DNA of 53,299 nt from an uncultured Hyphomicrobiales bacterium (GTDB taxonomy: Bacteria; Pseudomonadota; Alphaproteobacteria; Rhizobiales; Beijerinckiaceae), in contig CAIOVE010000006.1 of NCBI GenBank assembly GCA_903861645.1, forward strand, positions 1-53,299. Reading direction: 5' to 3'. A program made the translations under genes and the position numbers. The notes beneath the pieces were generated by a model. The model worked only from the letters and a program-made list of their open reading frames with translations. It had not been told where the DNA came from and searched no databases. Below, in pieces: positions 44,864 to 53,299 of this stretch. Numbering within the stretch: the stretch's first letter is position 1; each line of letters begins with the position of its first letter.

Positions 44864-45954
44864 GACGCCAGCACGCGCGCGGCGGCGACGTCAAAGGACA
44901 GGCAAACAGCCTCGCCCCGCGTCAGCGACTCGCCGCCCGCGCCGGGCGCGTTGGCGCGCGCCACGAAGCCCGATGGCAGGCGGACGCGCGCGAGGGTGGT
45001 ATCGCCACGAAACGCCAGTTCGACGACATCGCCGCGCAGACACGCCGCACCCGGCGCGCCGCGACGCAGGGCGAGATTTTCAGGGCGCACGGCGACGGCG
45101 ACCTCCTGCCCCGCGCGCAATGGCGCGTCGCAGGTCAGCGATATCGGCGCGGCCTCCGGCGCGTCGCGCAGGCGCATGTCGCAGGCTTGCCCCGCCGACG
45201 CGTCGCGCAGGGCGATGGCCTCGAACAGATTGATCTCGCCAATGAAGCCCGCCGCCCAGCGCGTTGCGGGCATCCGGTAGACTTCGCGCGCCGGCCCCAT
45301 CTGCTCGATGCGGCCCTCGCGCATGACGGCGATGCGATCGGCCATCGCCATGGCCTCGTTCTGATCATGCGTGACGAGCATGAAACTCATGCCGAGCCCG
45401 CGCCTGATCTCCATGAGCTCGAACTGCGTTTCCTCGCGCAGCTTGCGATCAAGCGCCGCCAGCGGTTCGTCCAGCAACAGCAGGCGCGGTCGCTTGGCGA
45501 GGGCGCGCGCGAGCGCGACGCGCTGACGTTGACCGCCGGACAACTGATCCGGGCGTCGGCGACGCAGCGGCTCGAGCTGCGTGAGCCTGAGCATCTCGTC
45601 GACGCGCGCAGCGATGTCGGCGCGCGGCATCCGCTCGCGCTCCAGGCCGAAGGCGATGTTGCGCTCGACGTTCATGTGCGGAAACAGCGCGTAGGATTGA
45701 AACATCATGTTGACGGGGCGACGGTGCGGCGGCGTCGCGGCGATGTCCTCGCCATCGAGCAGGATGCGCCCCTCATCCGGCGTCTCGAAGCCGGCGATCA
45801 TGCGCATCAATGTTGTCTTGCCGCAGCCGGACGGCCCCAGCAGCGCGAAGAATTCGCCATGGCCGATGTCGAGCGAAAGATCATCGACGGCGGTCACGCC
45901 GCCGAAGCGCTTGCGGACGGAGTCAACGCGGATCAGCGGATCGGACGAGGACAA
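44860..45954 (-). CDS. ABC transporter ATP-binding protein, PotA-like
   Basis: A 364-residue ATPase that powers the two permeases. Walker A GPSGCGKT is at 40-47, the signature LSGGQRQRVALARAL, Walker B LLLLDEPLAALD and the switch histidine in LVTHD follow; the C-terminal TOBE domain covers about residues 285-360. It starts with TTG at 45954, since a stop lies directly upstream in frame and no ATG or GTG follows before the nucleotide domain; a GGGGGA ribosome site supports it. Three bases separate it from the regulator gene. Confidence 0.93.
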   Translation of the reverse strand: MSSSDPLIRVDSVRKRFGGVTAVDDLSLDIGHGEFFALLGPSGCGKTTLMRMIAGFETPDEGRILLDGEDIAATPPHRRPVNMMFQSYALFPHMNVERNIAFGLERERMPRADIAARVDEMLRLTQLEPLRRRRPDQLSGGQRQRVALARALAKRPRLLLLDEPLAALDRKLREETQFELMEIRRGLGMSFMLVTHDQNEAMAMADRIAVMREGRIEQMGPAREVYRMPATRWAAGFIGEINLFEAIALRDASAGQACDMRLRDAPEAAPISLTCDAPLRAGQEVAVAVRPENLALRRGAPGAACLRGDVVELAFRGDTTLARVRLPSGFVARANAPGAGGESLTRGEAVCLSFDVAAARVLAS

Positions 45955-45957
45955 ACG

Positions 45958-46647
45958 TCAGTCCCCCGACCGCAGAGCGGCGGCGATGCGCGCCTCCAGC
46001 ACGCCGGGCTTGAGCAAGACGAGCCCGCCGCGCGTCTTTTCGACAAGCCCCTCGCCCGACATCGTCGTGAACTCGCGCGTCACTTGCTCGCGGCGGCATC
46101 CGATGCGCGCGGCGAACACATGATGATAGGGCGGCGGCGACACGACGCGCTCGCCCGGATGGCCCGCGCGCGGAACCGACAGGCGCAGCAATTCCGCGTA
46201 GAGTCGATGGCGCAGGTCGAGAACGGTATGTTCGGCGAGACGGCCGTCAAGCTCGCGCACGCGCCTGGCGAGCAATCGCAACACCTTGTCGCAACAGGTC
46301 GACGACTGGAACAGGATGTCGCGGAACGTCGCCGCGGGCATGATGCACAATTCGGCGCGCGTCAGCGCCGTGACATTGGCCGTGCGCTTCAAGCCATCGA
46401 TGGCGGCAAGCTCGCCGAAGAATTGGCCGGCCTTGATGTCGGCGAGAATGATCTCCTTGCCGGCGGCGGTGCGGATGAGAATCCGAACATCGCCCGAAAT
46501 GATGAAATAGACCTCGGTGCTGTCGTCCTCGTAATCGATGACGATCTCGCCCTCGTCATACCGCTTCCACGCGCAACGCCGATCGAATTTGGCGAAATCG
46601 AGTTCGCCCGCGTCCTTGAAAAAGGGGATCTGCGCCAGGGTCTGCAT
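45958..46647 (-). CDS. Crp/Fnr-family transcriptional regulator
   Basis: A 229-residue regulator. The cyclic-nucleotide-type beta-barrel spans about 15-125 (YFIISGDVRILIRTAAGKEI, then GQFFGELAAIDGLKRTANVTAL, the phosphate-binding-cassette region), a dimer helix follows, and a C-terminal winged helix carries RIGCRREQVTREFTTMSGEGLV. The cysteines needed for an Fnr iron-sulfur cluster are not grouped at the N-terminus, so a small-molecule ligand is more likely. It is the first gene of the importer run and may control it. Confidence 0.9.
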   Translation of the reverse strand: MQTLAQIPFFKDAGELDFAKFDRRCAWKRYDEGEIVIDYEDDSTEVYFIISGDVRILIRTAAGKEIILADIKAGQFFGELAAIDGLKRTANVTALTRAELCIMPAATFRDILFQSSTCCDKVLRLLARRVRELDGRLAEHTVLDLRHRLYAELLRLSVPRAGHPGERVVSPPPYHHVFAARIGCRREQVTREFTTMSGEGLVEKTRGGLVLLKPGVLEARIAAALRSGD

Positions 46648-46716
46648 GCGTTCATCCGGGCTCGCGCGGGCTTCGCCGGCGTCTTGCCGGGAATGATAGC
46701 ATAAACGCGACCGTGG

Positions 46717-47676
46717 TCACCGCGCCGTGGCGCGGTTCGCCGATGTCAACGTATTGGCCATCAGCAGCGCGATGGTCATGGGGCCGACGCCGCCGGGCAC
46801 GGGCGTGATGGCGGCGGCGCGCTGGCTTGCGCCGGCGTAGTCGACGTCGCCGACGAGCCTCGTGCGCGGCTTGCCCGCCGCGTCGACGCCCTGCCCCGCC
46901 ACGCGGTTGATGCCGACATCGATGACGATGGCGCCGGGCTTGATCCAGTCGCCGCGGATCATCTCGGGCCGACCGACCGCCGCCACGACGATATCGGCGC
47001 GGCGCACGACGTCGGCGAGATCGCGCGTGCGCGAATGGGCGATGGTCACGGTGCAGTTTGCCGCGAGCAGCAGTTGCGCCATGGGCTTGCCGACGATGTT
47101 CGAGCGCCCGACGATGACCGCGTCGCGGCCGGCGAGGTCGACCTTCAGCGCCTTTGCCGCGCGCTGAAGCAGGATCATGGAGCCGGCGGGCGTGCAGGGC
47201 ACGAAGGCGCGCGCGGGTTCGCCGATCGCCAGCAGGCCGGCGTTGACGGGGTGGAAGCCATCCACGTCCTTGGCGGGAGAGATGGTCTCGATGACCTTCG
47301 TCGCGTCGATATGGGCGGGCAAGGGCAATTGCACGAGAATGCCGTGGATCGCGGGGTCGGCGTTGAGTTTTTCGACCAGCGCCAGCACGTCGGCCTGCGA
47401 GGTCGTCGCCGGCAGCGTATGCTGCTCGGAGTGAAACCCGCAGGATTCCGCCGCCTTGCCCTTCGAGCGCACGTAAACCTGACTGGCGGGATCCTCGCCC
47501 ACCAGCACCACCGCCAGACCGGGGCGGACGCGATGCTTGAGCAGGAGTTCAGCCGCGCCGGCGGCGGTTTCCGCCAGCACGCTCTGGGAAATCAGCTTGC
47601 CGTCGATGATCAGGCCGCCGCCCGCCTCGGGACGTCGCAGGCCAAGGGATTCGATGGTGGCCGACTGCTCGCTCAT
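46717..47676 (-). CDS. folD: Bifunctional methylenetetrahydrofolate dehydrogenase/cyclohydrolase
   Basis: FolD interconverts 5,10-methylene-, methenyl- and 10-formyl-tetrahydrofolate in C1 metabolism. Landmarks are the [19 protein letters not shown] segment with the catalytic lysine, [13 protein letters not shown], the [12 protein letters not shown] loop, [15 protein letters not shown] for NADP binding and the C-terminal [20 protein letters not shown]. About 20 extra residues precede the usual start. GGAG is upstream of the ATG at 47676. The epimerase-like gene lies 71 bases upstream in the same direction. Confidence 0.96.
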   Translation of the reverse strand: MSEQSATIESLGLRRPEAGGGLIIDGKLISQSVLAETAAGAAELLLKHRVRPGLAVVLVGEDPASQVYVRSKGKAAESCGFHSEQHTLPATTSQADVLALVEKLNADPAIHGILVQLPLPAHIDATKVIETISPAKDVDGFHPVNAGLLAIGEPARAFVPCTPAGSMILLQRAAKALKVDLAGRDAVIVGRSNIVGKPMAQLLLAANCTVTIAHSRTRDLADVVRRADIVVAAVGRPEMIRGDWIKPGAIVIDVGINRVAGQGVDAAGKPRTRLVGDVDYAGASQRAAAITPVPGGVGPMTIALLMANTLTSANRATAR

Positions 47677-47747
47677 GTCCAACTCCGTCGCGGGGAAGCG
47701 CGCCCTCATGGCAGAATGAGCGGGCGGCGCCAAGCGATGAGGCCGCC

Positions 47748-48629
47748 CTAGTCGCCCTCCAGCCGGTACCGCAGGGCGTGGCGACCCTCGGCGCCCGGCG
47801 CAAGCGCGATCATCGACGGTTTGTCGGCGAGTTCGCCCGCGAAACCCTCGGGATCGCCATGGCCCGTCCAGCTTTCAATGCACAGATACGGCGCGCCGGG
47901 CCGCGACCACAGCACCACATGGGGAAAATTCTCCATCTCCACCCGCAGCGCCCGCCCGCCGGGGCCGACGAAGGACAGGCCCGCGCTCGCCGCGTCCAGA
48001 AAGCACAGCGCCTCAGCCTCGAACGTCGCGTCATCGAGCGGCAGCGTCCGCGCGTCGGCGAAGGCGACTGGCCGCCGCCGCGGCGAGAACAGCCCGCCCG
48101 GCGCGATGACGGGAACCTCGGGCCGTTCGGGTTGATCGAACACGACGCGGTAATCGCTCTTGTCGCCCCCCGCGAAGGGCCAGCGGAAGCCCGGATGCAG
48201 GCCGAAGGCGTAGGGCATGACCCCGGCGCCGATGTTGCGGACGGTGGCGACGACCTCCAGCGCCAAGGCCGAGAGCCGGTATTCGACCCGCAGCTCGAAC
48301 GCGTGGGGATACTGCGCGCGGGTGCACGGGTTGTCGCGCAGCAGCAGCCGGACGAAATCCGCGCCCGAAGCCTCGACCTCGAAGAGTTCGGCGCGGGCGA
48401 AGCCGTGCAGGCCCAGCGGATAAACGACGCCGTCGACGCGGGCCACGCCGTCGCGCGTCCAGCCGCAGACGGGAAACAACACGGGCGACGTCGCGTCCCA
48501 ATAAGCCGGGTCGGGCGTCCACAGCATGTCCGCGCCGTCGACGCGCCAGGCGCGCCATTCCGCGCCCAGCGGCGACACGGTCGCGGTGGCGTCGCCACGA
48601 CGCAGCAAAATGGGCGTGGGTTCGTTCAT
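47748..48629 (-). CDS. Aldose 1-epimerase family protein (LacX-like)
   Basis: A 293-residue galactose-mutarotase-fold protein. It has [14 protein letters not shown] near the start, [13 protein letters not shown], the [16 protein letters not shown] segment with a conserved histidine, and [11 protein letters not shown] with the second histidine, as in LacX and YeaD-type epimerases acting on sugars or sugar phosphates. The C-terminal [14 protein letters not shown] carries the usual acidic residue. Substrate unknown; no sugar operon adjoins. Confidence 0.9.
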   Translation of the reverse strand: MNEPTPILLRRGDATATVSPLGAEWRAWRVDGADMLWTPDPAYWDATSPVLFPVCGWTRDGVARVDGVVYPLGLHGFARAELFEVEASGADFVRLLLRDNPCTRAQYPHAFELRVEYRLSALALEVVATVRNIGAGVMPYAFGLHPGFRWPFAGGDKSDYRVVFDQPERPEVPVIAPGGLFSPRRRPVAFADARTLPLDDATFEAEALCFLDAASAGLSFVGPGGRALRVEMENFPHVVLWSRPGAPYLCIESWTGHGDPEGFAGELADKPSMIALAPGAEGRHALRYRLEGD

Positions 48630-48708
48630 GGTCTCGTCGCGGGGAGTTGAATTCGCGCCGGGGGCCGCGCGGTGCTAGGGTCTCGACAAATCATAGCCGG
48701 AGGATTCC

Positions 48709-49716
48709 ATGGCGGGCACGAAAAAGCATCACCTCGACAGACGCGCGCTGATGGCGAGCGGCGCGGCGCTCGCCGCCGCCAGCCTGCCCGCGGCCGCGGC
48801 GGACGAGGCGAAGGGCAAAATCGTCGGCGAGGAGCACTGGGCCGAGAACGGCAAGGCGAAGCTCTATCTCTGGCGCAAGCGCGTGGTGGGCGACGGGCCC
48901 GACAACAAGCCGGTGCTGTTTCTCGTGCACGGCTCGTCGTTCTCGGGCCGCGGCGGCTTCGACCTGCAGGTGCCCGGCCTGCCGAACTACTCGTTCATGG
49001 ATGAATTCGCCCGTCGCGGCTTCGACGTCTGGACCATGGATTTCCAGAACTACGGCCGTTCGACGCGCGACACCGGCAACAACTCCGACATCATGACGGG
49101 CGTTGGCGACATGGAAGCCGCCTTCCCCGTCGTCGAGAAGATCACCGGCCAGAAGTCGGTGCGCGTGAAGGGGCAATCCTCCGGCGCCATTCGCTCGGGC
49201 GTGTTTGCCATGCGCAACCCCGACCGGGTCGAACGGCTCATCCTCGACGCCTTCACCTGGACGGGCGAGGGCGCGCCGGAAATCATGCGCCGCCGGCGCG
49301 ATGTCGCGACCTATCAGGCGAGCCTGACGCGCCCGCTGTCGCGCGACACCCTGCGCGGCATTTTCTCGCGCGACGACCCCTCGACCTTCGAGGCGCCCGT
49401 GCCGGAAGCGCTGGCGGATTACGAACTGCCGCTCGGCGCCACCTCGCCCAACGGCACCTATATCGACATGGCCATTCACATGCCCATGGTCGACCCGACG
49501 AAAATCGTCTGCCCCGTGATGATCCATCGCGCGGAAACGGACGGCAACGCGACCGACGCGGAGTTGCTGGAGTTCTTCGGCAAGCTGCCAAACCCGGACA
49601 AGACCTTCGTCAAGCTGCGCGGCATCGCCCACGTGGCCGTGCTCGGCAAGAACCGCCATCGCGTCTGGCACGCCATGGGCGCGTTCCTGACGGCGCCGGG
49701 ACTGGCGGGGGCGTGA
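48709..49716 (+). CDS. Alpha/beta hydrolase with Tat signal
   Basis: A 335-residue hydrolase. The N-terminus has a twin-arginine signal (DRRALMASGAALAAASLPAAA, arginines 11-12), so it is predicted to be folded in the cytoplasm and exported. The fold shows the oxyanion-hole HGSSFSG (74-80), the nucleophile elbow GQSSG (Ser157) and a late histidine in RGIAHVAVLG. Substrate unknown. GGAGG precedes the ATG. It is divergent from the epimerase-like gene and one of two Tat-signal enzymes near the right end. Confidence 0.9.
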   Translation: MAGTKKHHLDRRALMASGAALAAASLPAAAADEAKGKIVGEEHWAENGKAKLYLWRKRVVGDGPDNKPVLFLVHGSSFSGRGGFDLQVPGLPNYSFMDEFARRGFDVWTMDFQNYGRSTRDTGNNSDIMTGVGDMEAAFPVVEKITGQKSVRVKGQSSGAIRSGVFAMRNPDRVERLILDAFTWTGEGAPEIMRRRRDVATYQASLTRPLSRDTLRGIFSRDDPSTFEAPVPEALADYELPLGATSPNGTYIDMAIHMPMVDPTKIVCPVMIHRAETDGNATDAELLEFFGKLPNPDKTFVKLRGIAHVAVLGKNRHRVWHAMGAFLTAPGLAGA

Positions 49717-49830
49717 TTTTTCGCGAGACGAATGAGGCGCGGCGACGCGCCTTATTTGTTTTCGGCGATGATCGTCAAGGAAGCGACGTCGGGCGCGACG
49801 CAAACAGCGTGCGCCCTTACCGCGCTTGCA

Positions 49831-49870
49831 GGGAGAGGGTGGCCCGCCGAAGGCGGGCCGGGTGAGGGGC
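49831..49870. repeat. Palindromic dispersed-repeat element (REP/RIME-like)
   Basis: GGCCCGCC at 49841-49848 and GGCGGGCC at 49852-49859 form a perfect eight-pair hairpin with loop GAA, flanked by GAGAGGGT and GGGTGAGGGG. This GGCCCGCCGAAGGCGGGCC-type core with G-rich flanks is widespread as an intergenic repeat in Hyphomicrobiales genomes. It lies in the 175-base gap between convergent genes and may also act as a transcription end. Confidence 0.65.
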
Positions 49871-49891
49871 GGCGCGCGAGACGGGTCGCGA

Positions 49892-50455
49892 TCACTCGCC
49901 TTGCGTCAACCTGATTTCCGCCAGAAGCGACTCAATCAGCGCCCACGCGCGCTTCAGCAGCGCCGCGTCGGCAAGCTTGCCGTCGACGACGGTCTTGGCT
50001 GTGTTGCCGAACGACACCTCGCGCCCCGGCGCGACGCGCGACAGGGTCGACAGGAACATCTTGTGCAAATCGGCCTGCGCCCGCGCGCCGCCAAGCGGGC
50101 TTTCCGACGTGGTGAAAACCGCGACGGCCTTGTTCGCCAGAATGGAGGCGTAGCCCGGTCGCGACACCCAATCGATGGCGTTCTTGATAACGCCGGACAT
50201 GCCGTGATTGTACTCGGGGCTGAGCACGATGAGGCCGTCGGCGGCCTTGATCGCCGCGCGCAGCGCGCGCACCGACGCCGGCGGATCGTGATCGAAATCC
50301 TGATTGTAAATGGGGATGTCGTCGAGCTCGAAAATCTCGATGGCGACAAGGGCGGGCGCGGTCTCGCGCAAGGTGCGCAGAATCGCCTTCGACACCGACG
50401 CTCGGCGCACGCTGCCCGGCAGCGCCAGCAGTCTTAAAATAGCCTCGTCGCCCAT
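49892..50455 (-). CDS. NADPH-dependent FMN reductase
   Basis: A 187-residue flavodoxin-fold reductase. The FMN phosphate loop reads LPGSVRRASVSKAIL (12-26), and the isoalloxazine-binding SPEYNHGMSGVIKNAIDWVSRP and TTSESPLGGARAQADLHKMF are typical of the YieF/ChrR/AzoB-like group, which reduce FMN, quinones, azo dyes or chromate. The start at 50455 has GGGGAGA upstream. It is divergent from the solute-binding protein gene with 134 bases between, so it might supply reduced flavin or a quinone-reducing step to that unit. Confidence 0.92.
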   Translation of the reverse strand: MGDEAILRLLALPGSVRRASVSKAILRTLRETAPALVAIEIFELDDIPIYNQDFDHDPPASVRALRAAIKAADGLIVLSPEYNHGMSGVIKNAIDWVSRPGYASILANKAVAVFTTSESPLGGARAQADLHKMFLSTLSRVAPGREVSFGNTAKTVVDGKLADAALLKRAWALIESLLAEIRLTQGE

Positions 50456-50589
50456 GCGTCTCCCCAAGCCCGGCCCCCGTCGCGGCAACCGATGCCATCG
50501 ACGCCGGCGGGTGGCAAGGCGCGATTGTTTCGCCGCGGGCGAGGGTCTAGGATCGCTTGACAATTCTGAAACGAGTCAAGGGAGCCCCG

Positions 50590-51627
50590 ATGATCCATTT
50601 CGCGCCCGTCCGCGCTTTTTCGCGCGCGGCCATCATCGGCGCGTTCGCGGCGGCGGCCCTGCCCGCGCTGGCGCAAACGCCGGATTGGGCGCCCGCCGAG
50701 GCGCTGGCCGCGGCGAAGGCCGAGGGGACGGTGACGGTCTATTCCTCCGTCAACGAGCAGGAAGGCCTGCCGCTGTGGAAGGAGTTCGAGGACGCGACGG
50801 GGATCAAGGTCAACTACATCAGGGGCAATGATTCCGCGCTGACCTCGAAAATCCTGATCGAGGCGCGCAGCGGCCAGCAGAGCTGGGACGCGCTGGTGAC
50901 GACCAACGTCACGCGCATGCCCGCGCAACTGCGCGCAAAAATAGAACCACCGCAGGCCGCGGCGCTCGACGCGAAGTTCCGCGATCCCCAGGGCACCTGG
51001 TTCGCGGTTTACGCCAATTACAACGCGCCCGCCTACAACACCAACGCCGTCAAGATGGAGAAGCCGCCGCGCGATCTCGAGGAATTTCTGACGCACAAGG
51101 AATGGATCGGCCACGTCGGCATCGACGCGCTGGAGTTCCCGTGGATCCGCGCGATCATCATGCATTACGGCGAGGAAAAGGGATCGCGCCTGCTCAAGCA
51201 GTTCTTCGAGGAATTCAAGCCGAGCCCGGTCGATGGCCATCTGGCGCTGGCGCGGGCGGTGTCGGCGGGCGAATACTGGGTGACGCCGTCGAACTATGTA
51301 AACCTCGTCAACAACGTGCGCTCCACGGGCGGGCCCACCGATTACTGGGGCGCCGACACGATCCCCGTCATTCTCGGCCAGATCGCGGTCAACGCGAAGG
51401 CGCCGCATCCAAAAGCCGCGTGGCTCGCCGCGAATTTCCTGCTGAGCAAGCAGGGACAGACGGCGGTGGCGCGACAGGGGCGACTGCCCGTGCGCGCGGA
51501 CACGCCGCCCGTGCCCGCCGACGCCATCACGAAACTCGGAAACGGCAAGGTCATGCCGCTCGATTTCACGCCGGAGGACGAAAAACTCTGGCAAAAACGT
51601 TATCAGGATTTTCTGCGCGGCCATTAG
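50590..51627 (+). CDS. ABC transporter extracellular solute-binding protein (Fe3+/polyamine-type)
   Basis: A 345-residue periplasmic binding protein with a signal peptide cleaved after LPALA (about residue 28). The mature start TVTVYSSVNEQEGLPLWKEFEDATGIKVNY is typical of the SBP_bac_6/AfuA-like group, which bind ferric ions, polyamines or organic acids; later PSNYVNLVNNVRSTGGPTDYWG and AAWLAANFLLSKQGQ complete the fold. Permease and ATPase genes are not adjacent; the importer at 43170-45954 lacks a binding protein but lies far away and in the opposite orientation. GGGAG precedes the ATG. The VOC gene follows after 38 bases. Confidence 0.92.
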   Translation: MIHFAPVRAFSRAAIIGAFAAAALPALAQTPDWAPAEALAAAKAEGTVTVYSSVNEQEGLPLWKEFEDATGIKVNYIRGNDSALTSKILIEARSGQQSWDALVTTNVTRMPAQLRAKIEPPQAAALDAKFRDPQGTWFAVYANYNAPAYNTNAVKMEKPPRDLEEFLTHKEWIGHVGIDALEFPWIRAIIMHYGEEKGSRLLKQFFEEFKPSPVDGHLALARAVSAGEYWVTPSNYVNLVNNVRSTGGPTDYWGADTIPVILGQIAVNAKAPHPKAAWLAANFLLSKQGQTAVARQGRLPVRADTPPVPADAITKLGNGKVMPLDFTPEDEKLWQKRYQDFLRGH

Positions 51628-51665
51628 GCCTCGCGTTCAAATAGCCCGTTGAAAGGAACGCGATC

Positions 51666-52589
51666 ATGATTCAGGTTCGCCGCGTCGGCCACGCCACCCT
51701 CGTTACCCCCGACCTCGAGCGGGCGATTGAATATTACAACGAGGTCATCGGCCTCAACGTCGTCGCGCGCGACAGGAACAGCGCCATTCTCGCCACCAAG
51801 GTTGGCCTCGAGGCCATCGCGCTGGTGAAGGGCGATCACGCCGATCTCCAGCGCATCTCGTTTCAGGTCGCGCCGGGCACGGACCTCAACGACTGCGTCA
51901 AGGAACTGGCCAAACACGGCGTTCGCGCGGAAAGGCGCAGCGGCATCAGCCCCGGCGTCGCCGACTGCATTACCTTCAAGGATCCGAAGGGCACCGACGT
52001 AGACATCTACGCGGAATATACATTCGCGCGGGATCAGGAAAAGCCGGTCGGCATCATGCCGCTCAAGCTCGGCCATGTCGCCTCGGCGTGCCTCGACATC
52101 AAGCCGGTCATGCAATTCTACATGGATGTACTAGGCTTCCGCCTGTCGGACATCCGCGGCGATTTCTTCTGCTTCCTGCGCTGCAACCCGGACCATCACA
52201 CGGTGAACTTCGTCAACGGCAAGCAGCCGGGCCTCGCGCATATCGCCTTCGAGGTGAAGGACTGGCCGGAGATTCACCGCGCCTGCGATTATCTCGCCAA
52301 GAACAAGATTCTGCTCGTATGGGGCCCGGGCCGCCACATCATTGGCCACAATATCGCCGCCTACCATCGCAACGCCGATGGCGTGCGCGTCGAGCTTTAC
52401 ACCGAGATGGACCAGATGAAGGACGAGACGCTCGGCTATTTCGATCCGCGGCCGTGGCATCAGGAATTGCCGCTGCGACCCAAGCAGCACGGCGCCGAAA
52501 CATTGCGCAACTACTGGGGCTTCGGATCGGCGGCGTCCTACCCCGGCTATCCCGGCTTCAAGGACGGCGTCGATCAGGGCGGCCGCTGA
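51666..52589 (+). CDS. Two-domain VOC protein, extradiol-dioxygenase-like
   Basis: A 307-residue protein with two vicinal-oxygen-chelate modules (about residues 7-118 and 134-250). The second module has H137, H192 and E243 in LGHVAS, LAHIAF and RVELYTEM, matching the 2-His-1-Glu iron site of extradiol catechol dioxygenases. Those cleave catecholic rings next to the hydroxyls. The substrate is not known. AAAGGAA precedes the ATG. It follows the binding-protein gene and precedes the thiamine-diphosphate enzyme, and the three probably share a transcript. Confidence 0.9.
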   Translation: MIQVRRVGHATLVTPDLERAIEYYNEVIGLNVVARDRNSAILATKVGLEAIALVKGDHADLQRISFQVAPGTDLNDCVKELAKHGVRAERRSGISPGVADCITFKDPKGTDVDIYAEYTFARDQEKPVGIMPLKLGHVASACLDIKPVMQFYMDVLGFRLSDIRGDFFCFLRCNPDHHTVNFVNGKQPGLAHIAFEVKDWPEIHRACDYLAKNKILLVWGPGRHIIGHNIAAYHRNADGVRVELYTEMDQMKDETLGYFDPRPWHQELPLRPKQHGAETLRNYWGFGSAASYPGYPGFKDGVDQGGR

Positions 52590-52660
52590 TTTTGATTGCG
52601 CCCGGCGCGCGCGCGGCTAAGGTGCGCGCCGGATAATGAATTCAGAAAATGGGGATGGAC

Positions 52661-53299
52661 ATGGCCGGCACGCCCGATCTCGATCGACGCGGATTTCTGA
52701 AGGGCGCCGCTGTCGCGGGCGGCGCGGCGGCGGCGACAACGCCGGCCAGCGCGCAGGGCGTGGCGGGCGCCGCGGCAAACGCGCGCAAGGCGCCCCTGCC
52801 CACCGCCATCCAGCTCGCCGCCGAGAACGAACATCCCGGCGAGGCCGAACATCTCACCACCGAGAAGACCGGCTCGGACTTCATGGTCGACGTCTGCAAG
52901 ACGCTCAACATCGACTACATGGCCGCCTGCCCCGGCTCCACTTTCCGCGCGTTGCAGGAAAGCTTCATCAACTACGGCCAGAACAAGAAGCCGGAATGGA
53001 TCACCTGCCTGCACGAGGAAGTCTCGGTCGGCATGAGCCACGGCTACGCCAAGGTCGCGGGCAAGCCCATGGCCGCCATGATGCACGGCACGGTCGGCAC
53101 CCAGCATGGCTCGATGGCCATCTACAACGCCTGGTGCGACCGCGTGCCGATCATGCTGTTCACCGCCAGCGCCGGCCCGGTCGAGGATCGCCGCCCCGGC
53201 GTCGAATGGATGCACACGGTGCAGGACGGCGCGGCGACGGTGCGCGATTTCGTCAAGTGGGATGATTATCCGTGGTCGCTGCAGAGCTTCGCGGAATCG
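52661..53299 (+). CDS. Thiamine-diphosphate-dependent enzyme with Tat signal, partial (right edge)
   Basis: The first 213 residues of an acetolactate-synthase-like protein. A twin-arginine signal (DRRGFLKGAAVAGGAAAA; arginines 9-10) precedes the N-terminal Pyr domain. CPGSTFRALQESFINYG and CLHEEVSVGMSHGYAKVAGKP show the fold; E119 corresponds to the glutamate that activates the cofactor ylide, and MMHGTVGTQHGSMAIYNAW is the usual following turn. The C-terminal TPP-binding domain is outside the window. ATG 52661 is favoured by GGGG about five bases upstream; an in-frame ATG is at 52655. Confidence 0.88.
   Translation, partial: MAGTPDLDRRGFLKGAAVAGGAAAATTPASAQGVAGAAANARKAPLPTAIQLAAENEHPGEAEHLTTEKTGSDFMVDVCKTLNIDYMAACPGSTFRALQESFINYGQNKKPEWITCLHEEVSVGMSHGYAKVAGKPMAAMMHGTVGTQHGSMAIYNAWCDRVPIMLFTASAGPVEDRRPGVEWMHTVQDGAATVRDFVKWDDYPWSLQSFAES

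Noticed and set aside
43170..44894. Single 574-codon minus-strand frame that looks like one long permease
   Set aside because: The first half is an out-of-frame shadow of the PotB-like gene; the true PotC-like protein starts at 43958 with a four-base overlap.
45187..46704. Plus-strand frame of about 500 codons opposite the ATPase and regulator genes
   Set aside because: It spans two well-recognised minus-strand genes and has shadow-type composition.
1..53299. CRISPR arrays, tRNA or rRNA genes
   Set aside because: No regularly spaced direct repeats and no tRNA or rRNA landmarks were seen in the intergenic regions on either strand; a covariance-model scan was not possible.

Overview
The window is GC-rich DNA from an alphaproteobacterium, most likely of the order Hyphomicrobiales (Rhizobiales). 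Pointers are the DUF2842 gene beside heme A synthase, a DUF2865 protein, an alphaproteobacterial-style rplM-rpsI pair with a consensus sigma-70 promoter, type-2 ArgC, and a Wzz/Wza/ExoY-like exopolysaccharide locus. I cannot name the genus. Coding density is high on both strands and most open frames opposite real genes are GC-driven shadows. I saw no rRNA, tRNA or CRISPR array.

Layout. 1-136: one end of an IS5-family element cut by the window edge. 320-9187: a mixed core/metabolic stretch (FAH-family hydrolase, secreted repeat protein, argC, large periplasmic protein, HU, orphan Bug/TctC solute-binding protein, class V aminotransferase, rpsI-rplM). 9354-19788: cell wall and metabolism (divergent Mur ligase, heme-binding-like protein, thioesterase, crotonase, CoA-binding protein, FMN glutamate-synthase-like protein, metY, NnrU, LigC-like dehydrogenase, ctaA, DUF2842).

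19792-34570 is an exopolysaccharide locus: polysaccharide deacetylase, FemAB/CelD-like acyltransferase, Wzz/BY-kinase-like copolymerase with a degenerate kinase domain, short Wza-like lipoprotein, two GT4 glycosyltransferases, an initiating sugar-phosphate transferase broken by a one-base frameshift, a secreted propeller-like protein, a Wzy-like polymerase, and a translationally coupled ATP-grasp ligase plus flavin mono-oxygenase pair. No Wzx flippase is visible. The ligase/oxygenase pair and the acyltransferase suggest the polymer, or a linked small molecule, carries an unusual acyl or amino-acid modification; this is inference.

34612-43168: DUF423 protein, two-gene RND efflux system (adaptor plus pump, no outer-membrane channel gene), small unknown protein, DUF2865 protein, AsmA-like protein. 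43170-46647: a leftward Crp/Fnr regulator plus polyamine-type ABC importer operon (ATPase and two permeases) without its binding protein. 46717-53299: folD, aldose-epimerase-like protein, Tat-signal alpha/beta hydrolase, FMN reductase, a Fe3+/polyamine-type solute-binding protein, a two-domain extradiol-dioxygenase-like VOC protein and the start of a Tat-signal thiamine-diphosphate enzyme that runs off the right edge. The last few genes look like a small uptake and catabolic unit of unknown substrate.
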